DNA of 64,000 bases from Triplophysa rosa. Lineage: Eukaryota > Chordata > Actinopteri > Cypriniformes > Nemacheilidae. The notes under the pieces are model-generated. The model was not told the DNA's origin, did not search any database, and worked only from the letters and a program-made list of their open reading frames with translations. Below, piece after piece: positions 11,011-19,353 of this stretch. The stretch covers positions 4,733,152 through 4,797,151 of the forward strand of contig NC_079908.1 in assembly GCF_024868665.1 (NCBI RefSeq), written 5' to 3'. Both the position numbers and the translations under genes were made by a program. Position 1 is the first letter of the stretch. Each line of letters opens with the position of its first letter.

Positions 11011-11188
11011 TGGAGTGTTTTGTATGTGGGTATGTCTGTCTTCTGTGTTTTCAACCTTTTCTTGTTTTTGCAGGTACAACTTTAATTATTTTGCTTATAG
11101 TCAATATGTCTCATGTACAGCTGCTTTGTAACAATGAAAATTGTAAAAGCGCTTTATAAATAAAGTTGAGTTGAGAGTTGAGTTGGTG

Positions 11189-12045
11189 CTCTTCTCGGCG
11201 AGAAGACCCGCGGAGTTGCTCGATCAGGAATGGGCTGTCCCTTCCTCAAGAGAGACTGGGAAGTAACCTCTCCCCCTCCACACTGGGAGTGTATGTAGCC
11301 ACTACGGCCGCTCATCATGACCCAGTTGCTGGGTAGCCTCTGGGACGGCACGACCTGGTCATTAGGTTGCTAAGGGGCACGAGAAGGCGACCAGCCCGAG
11401 AAGGCGACCACCTTATCAGCGCTCCGTACCCTCTTGCGACCTAGGTGGCGGGCCTCAAGAGGCCCCGCCCCCCTCGAGCCTCTCGGAGCTGCCGCTCTTT
11501 CTCACTCTCGATAAAGACGGATCTCCTGATGGCGCTCACCTCCAAGAGGGTAGGGGACCTACAAGCACCCTCCGTGTCCGGCTACGTGCCCAAAGTTCCC
11601 ACCACTCTCCCGAGAGACCAGGTGGTGAACCTGCAGGTGCTCCCGACCGGGGAGGAAGACCCAACCTTCCGTGTTGTGTCCAGTACGCGCACTGCGCCTC
11701 TAGTTGGACCGCACGCAGAGCCCAGAAGCTCTGAGCAGCTCTTTGTCTGTTTCGGAGGTCAGCAGAAGGGAGGGCTGTCTCCAAATTGAGGCTGGCGCAC
11801 TGGATCGTGGATGCCGTCGTTATGGCAGACCGATCTCAATTCGCCCCTGCCCGCTGGGAGTGAGGCACACTCTCCTCATGGGCACTGTCTCAGGGCGCCT
11901 CTCTAGCAGACATCTGCAGAGCTGCGGGTTGGGCTATGCCCAACAACTCTGTGAGGTTCTAATACCTACACGCGGAACCGGTGTCATCCCGCATCCTGCA
12001 GGGCAATGTGTAGGACCGGCAGCCGGTAGGGCGTACGCCTGAGAA
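11189..12045 (+). pseudogene. DIRS tyrosine recombinase gene, 3' part, inactivated
   Basis: Sequence aligned by eye with the open recombinase at 16.4-17.36 kb resumes immediately after the L2 insertion. LTSKRVGDLQA (first Arg region), GYVPKVPTTLPRDQVVNLQ and SSEQLFVCFGGQQK are kept. A deletion joins SVS directly to GYVPKV. The stretch that should carry the His-Ser-Thr-Arg box is lost (GTGAGGCACACTCTCCTCATG, about 11860), while ADICRAAGWAMPN remains. The Tyr region is frameshifted or stopped. It cannot encode an active recombinase. Confidence 0.8.
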
Positions 12046-12696
12046 AGCCCTTCCCCCTTCCTCAAGGGGGATCAGCAGCTATTACACCTCCCCTCTTTCC
12101 CCCACTCGGTAAAGAACAGGCATTTTATCTATCACTAGCACCTTCCTCGGCAGGCTGGGCAGAGCAGCCCTGCCCCCTTAGGCCGGGGAACAGTTGAGTT
12201 ATCTCCCACATAGCTCTAACCGGACCTAGTGCTCCAGACGTGGTAAACCCCCCTCCATGGGCTGTTCCGTCTGATGTATCCTCATGAATGGTTCACACCT
12301 CGGCAACCCATGACCTCCCTAGGTGGACTCCCACCTTGCGGTTAACTCCTGCAGTCCGCACATTCTCCCATGAGTTCTCCCCTGATGGTGAGACCATGTG
12401 GTGTCTCCACTAATTCCTCCCTACGGTAGGTAGTGGTCTCTGCAACGTTTTTCATGCTTACCCAGTGGCCCTTACGGTGCCGGGCGGCTTCTCGCTGGTT
12501 AGAGAACTAAGGCCTCCGCCCGTGACGGCCGGTGGCAGGGGCTTCCCATCTTTTCTCAAAAGCTCTGGGACCCCCTACCTCTCCACTGGACGGTCACAAT
12601 TTCGCTTTAGCGCCTACGTCTGACTCGCACAGGCCAGTCAATGTCGCTCCGCTAGAGATTGTGACGCGGCTCAGCGCTGTGGCGTCTTCCATAGGA
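12046..12696. other. DIRS 3' non-coding region
   Basis: This part lies between the recombinase gene and the internal complementary region. The same sequence recurs at about 17360-18045 in the second DIRS copy, for instance GGTGCCGGGCGGCTTCTCG (12477 and 17841). No frame with recognisable product is seen. Confidence 0.65.
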
Positions 12697-12803
12697 ACCC
12701 CAATCTATCGGTTCGACACAACGTCGAGAGGCCGACAGAAAGGGAACGTCTTGGTTACGGATGTAACCTCAGTTCCCTGATGGAGGGAACGAGACGTTGT
12801 GTC
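12697..12803 (+). repeat. DIRS internal complementary region
   Basis: The first part (12697-12735) is complementary to the outermost left end (5516-5556) with two differences. The second part (12746-12803) is complementary to the outermost right end (12992-13049) over 58 bases without a mismatch. In DIRS1 such a region templates restoration of the unequal ends during circle formation. Finding both halves confirms the class. Confidence 0.9.
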
Positions 12804-12836
12804 CTTTATGCCACAACACTGGGGATGCTCTCAGGC

Positions 12837-13049
12837 CAAACGGTGAATGAATGAGCACGCCGGCTTCCCTCTTATACCCGGACATCTGGGGAGGAGTCCG
12901 GCATGCAAATTTCATTCGCCAATTTTCATTGACCTTTTCAAAATACTCAGAAGATGATAGGTTCTCAAGACGAACCCCAATCTGTCGGTTCGACACAACG
13001 TCTCGTTCCCTCCATCAGGGAACTGAGGTTACATCCGTAACCAAGACGT
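12837..13049 (+). repeat. DIRS right inverted terminal repeat with outer extension
   Basis: Bases 12837-13002 mirror the left repeat 5527-5692. Bases 13003-13049 are the right-end-specific extension and end AACCAAGACGT. The same end occurs at 18352 in the second DIRS copy. Confidence 0.9.
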
Positions 13050-13106
13050 TCTTGCATGGCCAGCATACTCTCCGGACATGTCACCCATTGAGCATGTTTG
13101 GGATGT
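13050..13106 (+). mobile_element. Tc1-like transposase fragment
   Basis: Translated, it reads WPAYSPDMSPIEHVWD, the highly conserved segment containing the second catalytic Asp region and the helix before the last acidic residue of Tc1 transposases. It continues the copy begun at 55-305 after the long DIRS-containing interruption, and is broken again by the L2 tail at 13107. Confidence 0.75.
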
Positions 13107-13242
13107 CTGTCTTCTGTGTTTTCACCTTTTTCTTGTTTTACAGGTATAACTTTAATTGTTTTGCTTAGTCAATATGTCTCATGTACAGCTGCTTTGTAAG
13201 AATGAAAATTGTAAAAAGCGCTATATAAATAAAGTTGAGTTA
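13107..13242 (+). mobile_element. L2 LINE, short 3'-end copy
   Basis: Only the last about 135 bases of the L2 3' region are present, from TCTGTCTTCTGTG to the AAAAAGCGCTATATAAATAAAG tail and GTTGAGTT. It is a strongly 5'-truncated copy lying in the Tc1 fragment. Confidence 0.8.
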
Positions 13243-14302
13243 ACTTAACGCCATTAACATAGCATTAGCGTGTTAGCTTGCTTCCTGTTTGCACTGTGTA
13301 ATATCATCTTGCCTCTTGTTTGTCTTGTGTGCTAACTTTTTCTCTTTTTAAGCGTATATACTACGATTCAACAAGCAACGTTGGTAAGTTGGAATTGCTC
13401 TTCAAACCCGGTGAGTTATGGCTTCTATTCCTATTATTGTTACTTGCACCTCATGTCATATGTTTAGCTTAGCCTTCTCTGTCAGCTGTGAGGGTTTTAT
13501 ATGCGATAAATGCAGGGAAATAGTTAGGCTGACAGAGAAGATCTTAGAATTAGTCTCACATCCAATCTTTATCTGAGGATAGTAAGAGTGTAAGAACCAT
13601 AGAAAAGACTTTGGATGCGAGCAACGTTAGCGCACAGCTCGGTTCCGGTTGAAAATCCCCCACAGCTGGGAAACTTCATGACTGTGCGACGGCGTAGTCG
13701 CAGGACAAAACATCACTCGACCGTTCCGATTACAGTCTCGAACAGGTTTGCCCCGCTCAGTGATGCACCGACTGAGAAACCTGCTGAAAGTGCCCTAGTT
13801 ATTTTTTATTTAGCCTTGTTGTGCAAGCACTGTCGAGCTTGTGCAGAGGCAGCAGCTTTTGCCAGAGGGGAACTGGAATCTCCTGGTTGGGCTTGGGTTC
13901 TCCTGAGGTTTTTTTCTCAATTGGGGTTTGGGTTCCTTGCTACCGTTTGCATATTGTTTTGCACTATTTTCCTGGCCGGGGGGCTGCTTTAGAATTTTAA
14001 AGTTTTAATTAATATTGCATATAGGAATTTATAGTGTGTTATATTTGACCTGTGTTTCTCTTTCCTTTATCTTAAATATGTGTTTTCAATGTGCGTGTGT
14101 GCGTGTGTGTGTGCGTCCGTGTGTGTGCATATTGTGTGTGGTGTTTTGTATGTGGGTATGTCTGTCTTCTGTGTGTTCACCTTTTTCTTGTTTTTACAGG
14201 TACAACTTTAATTGTTTTGCTTATAGTCAATATGTCTCATGTACAGCTGCTTTGTAACAATGAAAATTGCAAAAAGCGCTAAATAAATAAAGTTGAGTTT
14301 TG
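13243..14302 (+). mobile_element. L2 LINE copy with 5' end and ORF1 start fused to the 3' region (internal deletion)
   Basis: The copy begins with what looks like a 5' untranslated region and a small ORF1-like start (13418-13576). Near 13800 it switches directly to the same 3' region as the other L2 copies (TTTAGCCTTGTTGTGCAAG, compare 10589 and 24133). It ends with AAATAAATAAAGTTGAGTT. Both termini are kept while almost all coding sequence is gone, which would make a non-autonomous derivative that could use the parent's machinery. Confidence 0.65.
13418..13576 (+). pseudogene. L2 ORF1 N-terminal remnant with paired cysteines
   Basis: The frame opens at ATG 13418 and stops at 13574-13576 after 52 codons. 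It carries TCTSCHMF and ICDKCREIV, two CxxC knuckles that could bind zinc, followed by LTEKILEL, the start of a coiled coil. That arrangement fits ORF1-like RNA-binding proteins of fish L2 elements. The reading frame ends prematurely and the rest is deleted. Confidence 0.55.
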
Positions 14303-14341
14303 AGAAATAGGCCTTTTGTGTACATAGAAAAAGTCTTTGGC
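14303..14341 (+). mobile_element. Tc1-like element, right terminal fragment
   Basis: The stretch is the inverted copy of 114-151 at the window's left end (GAGAAATAGGCCTTTTGTG). It breaks off after AAAGTCTT, so the outermost right terminal repeat is missing. Confidence 0.75.
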
Positions 14342-15205
14342 ATGATACTGGGTTCCACGCACACACACACTTCAAATGTCAGATCAAAGTGCCACTGCAA
14401 TATGTATTAATGTTTTAGTTTATTGGTGTAGATGTTATCCTATATTTTTGAGTAAAGAATATCTAAATTTATGAGCCATGATACAATAAAGGCATTAGTC
14501 TAAATAATCCATTTTACAACTAACTACCTAATAAAATTTAATAATTTTAACCATTTGACATCAGGCAATGGTTCATCTGCTTAATTATTATTAATAATAA
14601 ATAATCAATATGAATAAATACACTTTAAATACAAGTTTGAAATGAAATTAATTATTCAGGAAGGGCTGAATTTACCTAAAATGGTCTGAAGCATGAGATT
14701 GAATCAAGTAACAAACATTTCATTTCTACATACTTTGCCGTCAATTAATTTCTAAAAAGACAAAACATCTATAAGATTTCTTCACTTGACTTCATTCAGT
14801 TCTGAAGTTAATTTATCTTGGTGAAAACCTTTGATTTCTCCTTGCGTGGTTTTAGGTTTCATACAGATCGTTCTGTGGAAAAAAGAAAGGTCAGAAACCA
14901 ACAATAATTGGAAGTAGCATACAGAAAGTCACAAATATAAATCTGTTATTAAGAACAATAATAAATAGCTAAATAGAATCCACTTCGGAAGACATAAACA
15001 ACAGTTCAACGCTGGTCCAGAAAAACAACGGTCCAACGCTGGTCCAGAAGAACTCTAACATTACAAAATCATTTCAACAGAACATAACCAAATTAAATAT
15101 TAAAACTTATGAATATTAAAAGAATATTTTAAAGATTTAATTATAATAAATTGTTATAAATTATATAATAATTATATGCAAGGTTATGCCTTTTTGTATG
15201 TATGT
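14342..15205. other. AT-rich intergenic sequence
   Basis: No coding frame or RNA gene is recognisable. It includes a short tandem duplication of about 24 bp with core CAACGCTGGTCCAGAA (about 15008 and 15033). The rest looks like ordinary non-coding fish DNA. Confidence 0.4.
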
Positions 15206-15410
15206 ATATATGAAGAGTTTGGTTCCAAAATAAGATAACTACATTAAAAAAATTTTGGTTATATTGTGTTTATTGTTTTAGTTAGCTGTATTTTTTTTTA
15301 GTTTTTATGGCTTAAATCGAAACAAACCAACTGCAGTTTGATTTATATTCATTTGAATGCAAAAAAAACATGATTTTATCTAATTTTGGAACCAAACTCT
15401 TCATATATTT
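15206..15410. mobile_element. MITE with about 28-bp terminal inverted repeats
   Basis: The ends are TGAAGAGTTTGGTTCCAAAA on the left and its complement TTTTGGAACCAAACTCTTCA on the right, about 200 bp apart. They extend inward with ATAAGATAA/TTATCTAA. The flanks are TATA-rich on both sides, which fits a TA target duplication (Tc1/mariner type), but the exact duplication cannot be separated from the flanking TA repeats. Confidence 0.75.
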
Positions 15411-16034
15411 CAAATGCAGATTGACCTCCCAAATTGATATTTATCAGCTGGTATAATACAATGCAGTACTCGCACATCCACACATTGTCCATAAAGGGTT
15501 GACTTTTCTTTCCAATAGTGTGTCCATTCCCGGTTGGGGGGATGCTTCCTCCTGAGGTCGCATTTGTCAACCACATATGTCATTGAGGTTGTCTTGTTTT
15601 AGCTAAAATACATTATAATATTTACTTTTCTCTTAAGATGTAATCATTGTAGTTTTATTCTTACCTTGAACTGTAACAGCTGCCTTTCTGAAATAAAACC
15701 TGAAATTATAAACCTTGATGTGTGCGGGGAACAGATGAGACCTCCGGAGGACGCAGCAAGCCTTCGAATGGAGATGCAGTTGTTAGCTCAGCCCTGTTTA
15801 TAGTTGGTATTAAGATGCGTTTTGAAAGATTGAATCAGAAGTGGATGGAAGAGATACATACCCATTTACACCTTGTCCACTTTCGACCACTTTTGTCCTG
15901 ATTTCTTCGAGGGGAGGTTTTATGGCTGGGTAAATGTATTTGCTTTTTCAGATCTTTCGATTGAATGGACAAAATAAGTTTATGCAATGTACATATGAAC
16001 GCGACCGGAGACGGCAGAATAACATACTGTTTGC
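15411..16034. other. Non-coding stretch before the second DIRS copy
   Basis: No recognised gene. A short minus-strand frame (15376-15576) overlaps the MITE and has no familiar domain. GTCCACTTTCGACC near 15888 looks like part of a dispersed fish repeat, but I cannot assign it. Confidence 0.3.
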
Positions 16035-16150
16035 CCGCTATGGTACTCCCTGTCTGAGGCCCCCCTCGGCACGGATGCCCTAGCGCACAGCTGGCTGCGG
16101 GACAAGCAGAAGTACGCCTTCCCCCCAGTGAGCCTCACTGCACAGGTCCT

Positions 16151-17356
16151 GTGCAAGGTCAGGGAAGAGGAGCATCAAGTGTTACTAGTTGCGCCGTACT
16201 GGCCCAACCGGACTTGGTTCTCGGAGCTAATGCTCCTGACGACAACTCCCCCCTGGCCGATTCCCCTGACGAAGGACCTTCTTTCGCAGGGGAAGGGCAC
16301 GTTGTGGCATCCGAGACTAGACCTCTGGAACCTCCACGTCTGGCTCCTGGACGGGACGAGGAGATCCTGAATGGCCTACCCCCAGCGGTGGTTGACACCA
16401 TTACACAGGCTAAGGCCACTGCCACTAGGCGGCTGTACACCTCTAAGTGGCGCCTCTTCTCGTCCTGGTGCTCTTCTCGAGCAGAAGACCCGCGGAGATG
16501 CTCGATTGGGAACGTGCTGTCCTTCCTACAAGAGAGACTTGAGAGTAACCTCTCCCCTTCCACACTAAAAGTGTATGTAGCCGCCATTGCCACTCATCAC
16601 GAACCAGTTGCTGGTAAGTCTCTAGGACAGCACGACCTGGTCATTAGGTTCCTAAGGGGCGCAAGAAGGCTGAATCCGCCTCGTCCGCGCTCCGTACCCT
16701 CTTGGGACCTTGATGTGGTCCTGGTGGGCCTCCAGAGGCCCCCCTTCGAGCCCCTGGTAGATGCTGCTCTTTCTCTTTCTCACCTGGTGGCGCTCGCCTC
16801 CATCAAGAGGGTAGGAGACCTACAAGCATTCTCTGTGTCCACGGATTGCCTAGAATTCGGGCCTGGAGACTCTCACGTGATCCTGAGACCACGGCCCGGC
16901 TACGTGCCCAAGGTTCCCACCACTCCCTTTCGGGACCAGGTGGTGAACTTGCAGGCGCTCCTCACCAGGGAGGAAGACCCAACCCCATCCGTATTGTGTC
17001 CAGTGCGCGCACTGCGCCTCTATTTGGACCGCACGCAGAGGTTCAGGAGCTCTGAGCAGCTCTTTGTCTGTTTTGGAGGTCAGCAAAAGGTAAGGGCTGT
17101 CTCCAAACAGAGATTGGCACACTGGATCATGGATGCCGTCACGACGGCGTACCGGTCCCAAGATCGCCCGTGTCCACTGGCAGTGAGGGCACACTCCACC
17201 CGGAGTGTAGCCTCCTCGTGGGCACTGGCTCAGGGTGCCTCTCTGGCAGACATCTGCAGAGCTGCGGGTTGGGCTATGCCCAACACCTTTGCGAGGCTCT
17301 ACAGCCTCCGCGTGGAACCGGTGTCAGCCCGAGTCTTACATGGTACCAACAGGTAA
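16151..17356 (+). CDS. DIRS tyrosine recombinase with N-terminal polymerase remainder, open frame
   Basis: The frame of 401 codons opens at ATG 16151. The first about 70 codons cover the 3' end of the polymerase gene, partly out of the original frame. The recombinase proper starts near residue 73 (EILNGLPPAVVDTITQAK). It shows a core-binding part (ATRRLYTSKWRLFSSWC, ESNLSPSTLKVYVAAIATHH) and the catalytic part: ALASIKRVGDLQAF (first Arg), VRAHSTRSVASSW (His-x-x-Arg), ADICRAAGWAMPNTFARLY (Trp in the third-box His position and the Tyr nucleophile). No frameshift or stop interrupts it. In DIRS elements this enzyme integrates the circular DNA copy. Because its element is truncated it could act only in trans, if it is expressed at all. 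Confidence 0.8.
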   Translation: MQGQGRGASSVTSCAVLAQPDLVLGANAPDDNSPLADSPDEGPSFAGEGHVVASETRPLEPPRLAPGRDEEILNGLPPAVVDTITQAKATATRRLYTSKWRLFSSWCSSRAEDPRRCSIGNVLSFLQERLESNLSPSTLKVYVAAIATHHEPVAGKSLGQHDLVIRFLRGARRLNPPRPRSVPSWDLDVVLVGLQRPPFEPLVDAALSLSHLVALASIKRVGDLQAFSVSTDCLEFGPGDSHVILRPRPGYVPKVPTTPFRDQVVNLQALLTREEDPTPSVLCPVRALRLYLDRTQRFRSSEQLFVCFGGQQKVRAVSKQRLAHWIMDAVTTAYRSQDRPCPLAVRAHSTRSVASSWALAQGASLADICRAAGWAMPNTFARLYSLRVEPVSARVLHGTNR

Positions 17357-18057
17357 GACCGGCAAACAGTAGGGCGTACGCCTGTGAAAGCACATTCCCC
17401 CCTCATAGGTGGGTCAGTGTGCTATTTCCGCCTCCCTTCTTTCCCCACCGGGTGAAGAATAGGTATTCCATCCATCACTAAGCACTTCCTGGTGGCGGGC
17501 TGGGCGGAGCAGCCCTGCTTCCTCAGGCCGGGTATCAACTGAGTTATCTAGCGTATGGCTCTAACCGGACCTACTGCCGCACACGTAGTAACCCCCCCAG
17601 CAGGGTGGTTCCGTCTGATGTATTTCCATGGTCTGGTTCCCAGGTTGGTAACCCATGACCTCCCCTAGATGGGCCTCCACCTCTTGCGGTACTCCCTTAC
17701 AGTCCGCACACTCCTCCCATGAGTTCTCCCCTGCCGGCGAGACCATGTTGGTGTGTCAACTGAATTCCTCCCTACGGTAGGAAGTGGCCTCCGTAGTGCG
17801 TTTCCTCAGCGAGGAAATAACGCTTCCCCAGTGGCCCTTACGGTGCCGGGCGGCTTCTCGCCATTAGAGAAGGAAGGCCTCTGCCCGTGACGGCCAGTGG
17901 CAGGGGCTTCCCACCTTTTTCAAAAAGCTCTGGGACCCCTACCTCTCCACTGGATGGTTACAATTTCGCGCTAGCGCTCACATCTGACACGCCTAGGCCA
18001 GTCAGCTTCACTTGCTAGAGATTGTGATGCGGCACAGCACCGTGGCGTTTTCCATAG

Positions 18058-18165
18058 GAACCCATCTATTGGTTCGACACAATGTCGAGAAACCGACAGA
18101 AAGGGAACGTCTTGGTTACGAATGTAACCTCTGTTCCCTGATGGAGGTAACAAGATGTTGTGTCC
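18058..18165 (+). repeat. Internal complementary region of second DIRS copy
   Basis: Two adjoining parts are complementary to DIRS ends. GGTTCGACACAATGTCGAG corresponds to the left end. The segment 18108-18165 is the inverse of 18295-18352, with several substitutions. Compared with the perfect pairing in the first copy this one has drifted. Confidence 0.75.
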
Positions 18166-18204
18166 TTCATGCCACAATGCTGGCCGCCCGCTGCAGCAGT
18201 CGAG

Positions 18205-18352
18205 AAATGCAAATTTCATTCGCCAATTTCATTGGCCTTTTCAAAAGTTAGTCTGAAGACGAAAGGTTCTCAAATCAAACCCATCTGTCGGTTCGACACA
18301 ACGTCTCGTTCCCTCCATCAGGGAACAGAGGTTACATCCGTAATCAAGACGT
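18205..18352 (+). repeat. Right inverted terminal repeat of second DIRS copy, shortened
   Basis: It matches 12900-13049 of the first copy from GCAAATTTCATTCGCCAAT to AAGACGT. The inner part with the TATA-like sequence is replaced by unrelated bases (about 18175-18204). Confidence 0.8.
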
Positions 18353-19159
18353 TTCCTTCAATGGTAACAATCTGCAAAGTTGTTAATAAAAAAGCCCATG
18401 ATAAATAAAGATGTTATATCTTAAAATAAAGAGTCAACTCTGAAGTGCTTAACAAGTTGTTATATTTTCGAATCTCAGGCCTGTTACAGTCATACGTCAC
18501 AAAGTAATACATTTGCATAATCCCCGCGAAACACTCTGACCTGCCCACAAACACTTCTGATAGTTTGGGTGTTTATATCCTGTCGAAAAGATGCTATGTT
18601 CTGCGCTGCAAAATCAAGCATGTAGTTGTTTTTCCTTCCAAAGGGCGATGATATAAAGAACAGAGAATAAAAAAATCCCCCATGACTGCACAGCAGTATA
18701 ATCCAAACCTTTTGTTTTTTACCCGTCATTTTACTGACAACTGTTTCTACAACCTTGGCAAGTTCAGTGTGGGATTTGCTTAACGCTTATCCATGAAAGA
18801 TGGGTCAGCATGATTTTAATTGGACCAATAAACATATCTGAATCACAACCTGTAAGTGTGATTAATAAAATGTGTATATCTTCTATTGAATTTTGAAAAT
18901 CACTTATTTTGTGTGTTATGTGGTGTACACTTAGTGCAGCTATTACTGTCTTTTACTTTTACTAAAATAGTTCTGATAATCAGATGTGAGCCCACTATTG
19001 CACAAAAAAAATTAATATTGTGTCAATTAATGCAGAGTGTCTGTTGAGTGTCTGTTGTTTTTATTACTTTGATTAATAATAAAGGCTGTGGATAGATTTA
19101 GTTTACTGTAAGGTCAGTCACGTCAATATTCGGCTATTGCATGTACCATTATTGTTTTG
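18353..19159. other. AT-rich intergenic sequence
   Basis: Short frames only, none with a familiar domain. Repeated AATAAA-like strings near 18384-18440 occur without a gene upstream. Nothing else is recognised. Confidence 0.35.
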
Positions 19160-19353
19160 TTATACCACGGGGCTGTGAAATGCTTGATTCTGATTGGCTG
19201 ACGAAGGTTCTACAGGTGTGCATTATTTTTCAGTCAAACGCACACCTATGAAGTAGTTCCAGATCTGTCGACCGAATTACAGTTCGATATCACTGCGCCA
19301 AGTTTTAACCGTTATAACGGATTTATACTGTAGCTTAGTCCACCACAAACAAC

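Larger units (their letters stand above)
9475..11183 (+). mobile_element. L2-type (CR1/L2 superfamily) LINE, 5'-truncated insertion in the DIRS
   Basis: The inserted copy is bounded by TGGTG on both sides (9470-9474 and 11184-11188). The intact DIRS copy downstream (GTCCTGGTGCTCTTCTCG, 16463-16480) shows the empty site. The copy contains the last part of ORF2 and a 3' untranslated region that ends with TTTATAAATAAAGTTGAGTT, the 3' tail signature of this LINE family. A (GT)n-rich tract is part of its 3' region. The copy is 5'-truncated, as normal for LINE insertion by target-primed reverse transcription. Confidence 0.85.
5516..13049 (+). mobile_element. DIRS1-like tyrosine-recombinase retrotransposon, full length but decayed
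   Basis: The element has the diagnostic DIRS layout: left inverted terminal repeat, gag-like region, reverse transcriptase with RNase H, tyrosine recombinase, internal complementary region, right inverted terminal repeat. The inverted repeats are 5527-5692 and 12837-13002, near-identical in opposite orientation. The internal complementary region (12697-12803) matches the outermost bases of both ends. DIRS elements integrate a circular DNA with their recombinase and usually make no target duplication. All three genes carry stops or frameshifts. An L2 LINE (9475-11183) interrupts the recombinase gene. The right end abuts a Tc1 fragment at 13050. Confidence 0.9.
16035..18352 (+). mobile_element. 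Second DIRS1-like element, 5'-truncated
   Basis: This copy starts within the polymerase gene (GTACTCCCTGTCTGAGGC, matching about 9070 in the first copy). It continues through the recombinase gene, the 3' region, the internal complementary region (about 18058-18165) and a shortened right inverted repeat (about 18205-18352). It lacks the left end, gag and most of the polymerase. Divergence from the first copy is moderate, and this copy preserves the recombinase frame that the first has lost. Confidence 0.85.

Noticed and set aside
10863..11159. 98-codon frame rich in Cys and Val
   Set aside because: It is produced by the (GT)n tract inside the L2 3' region and has no domain.
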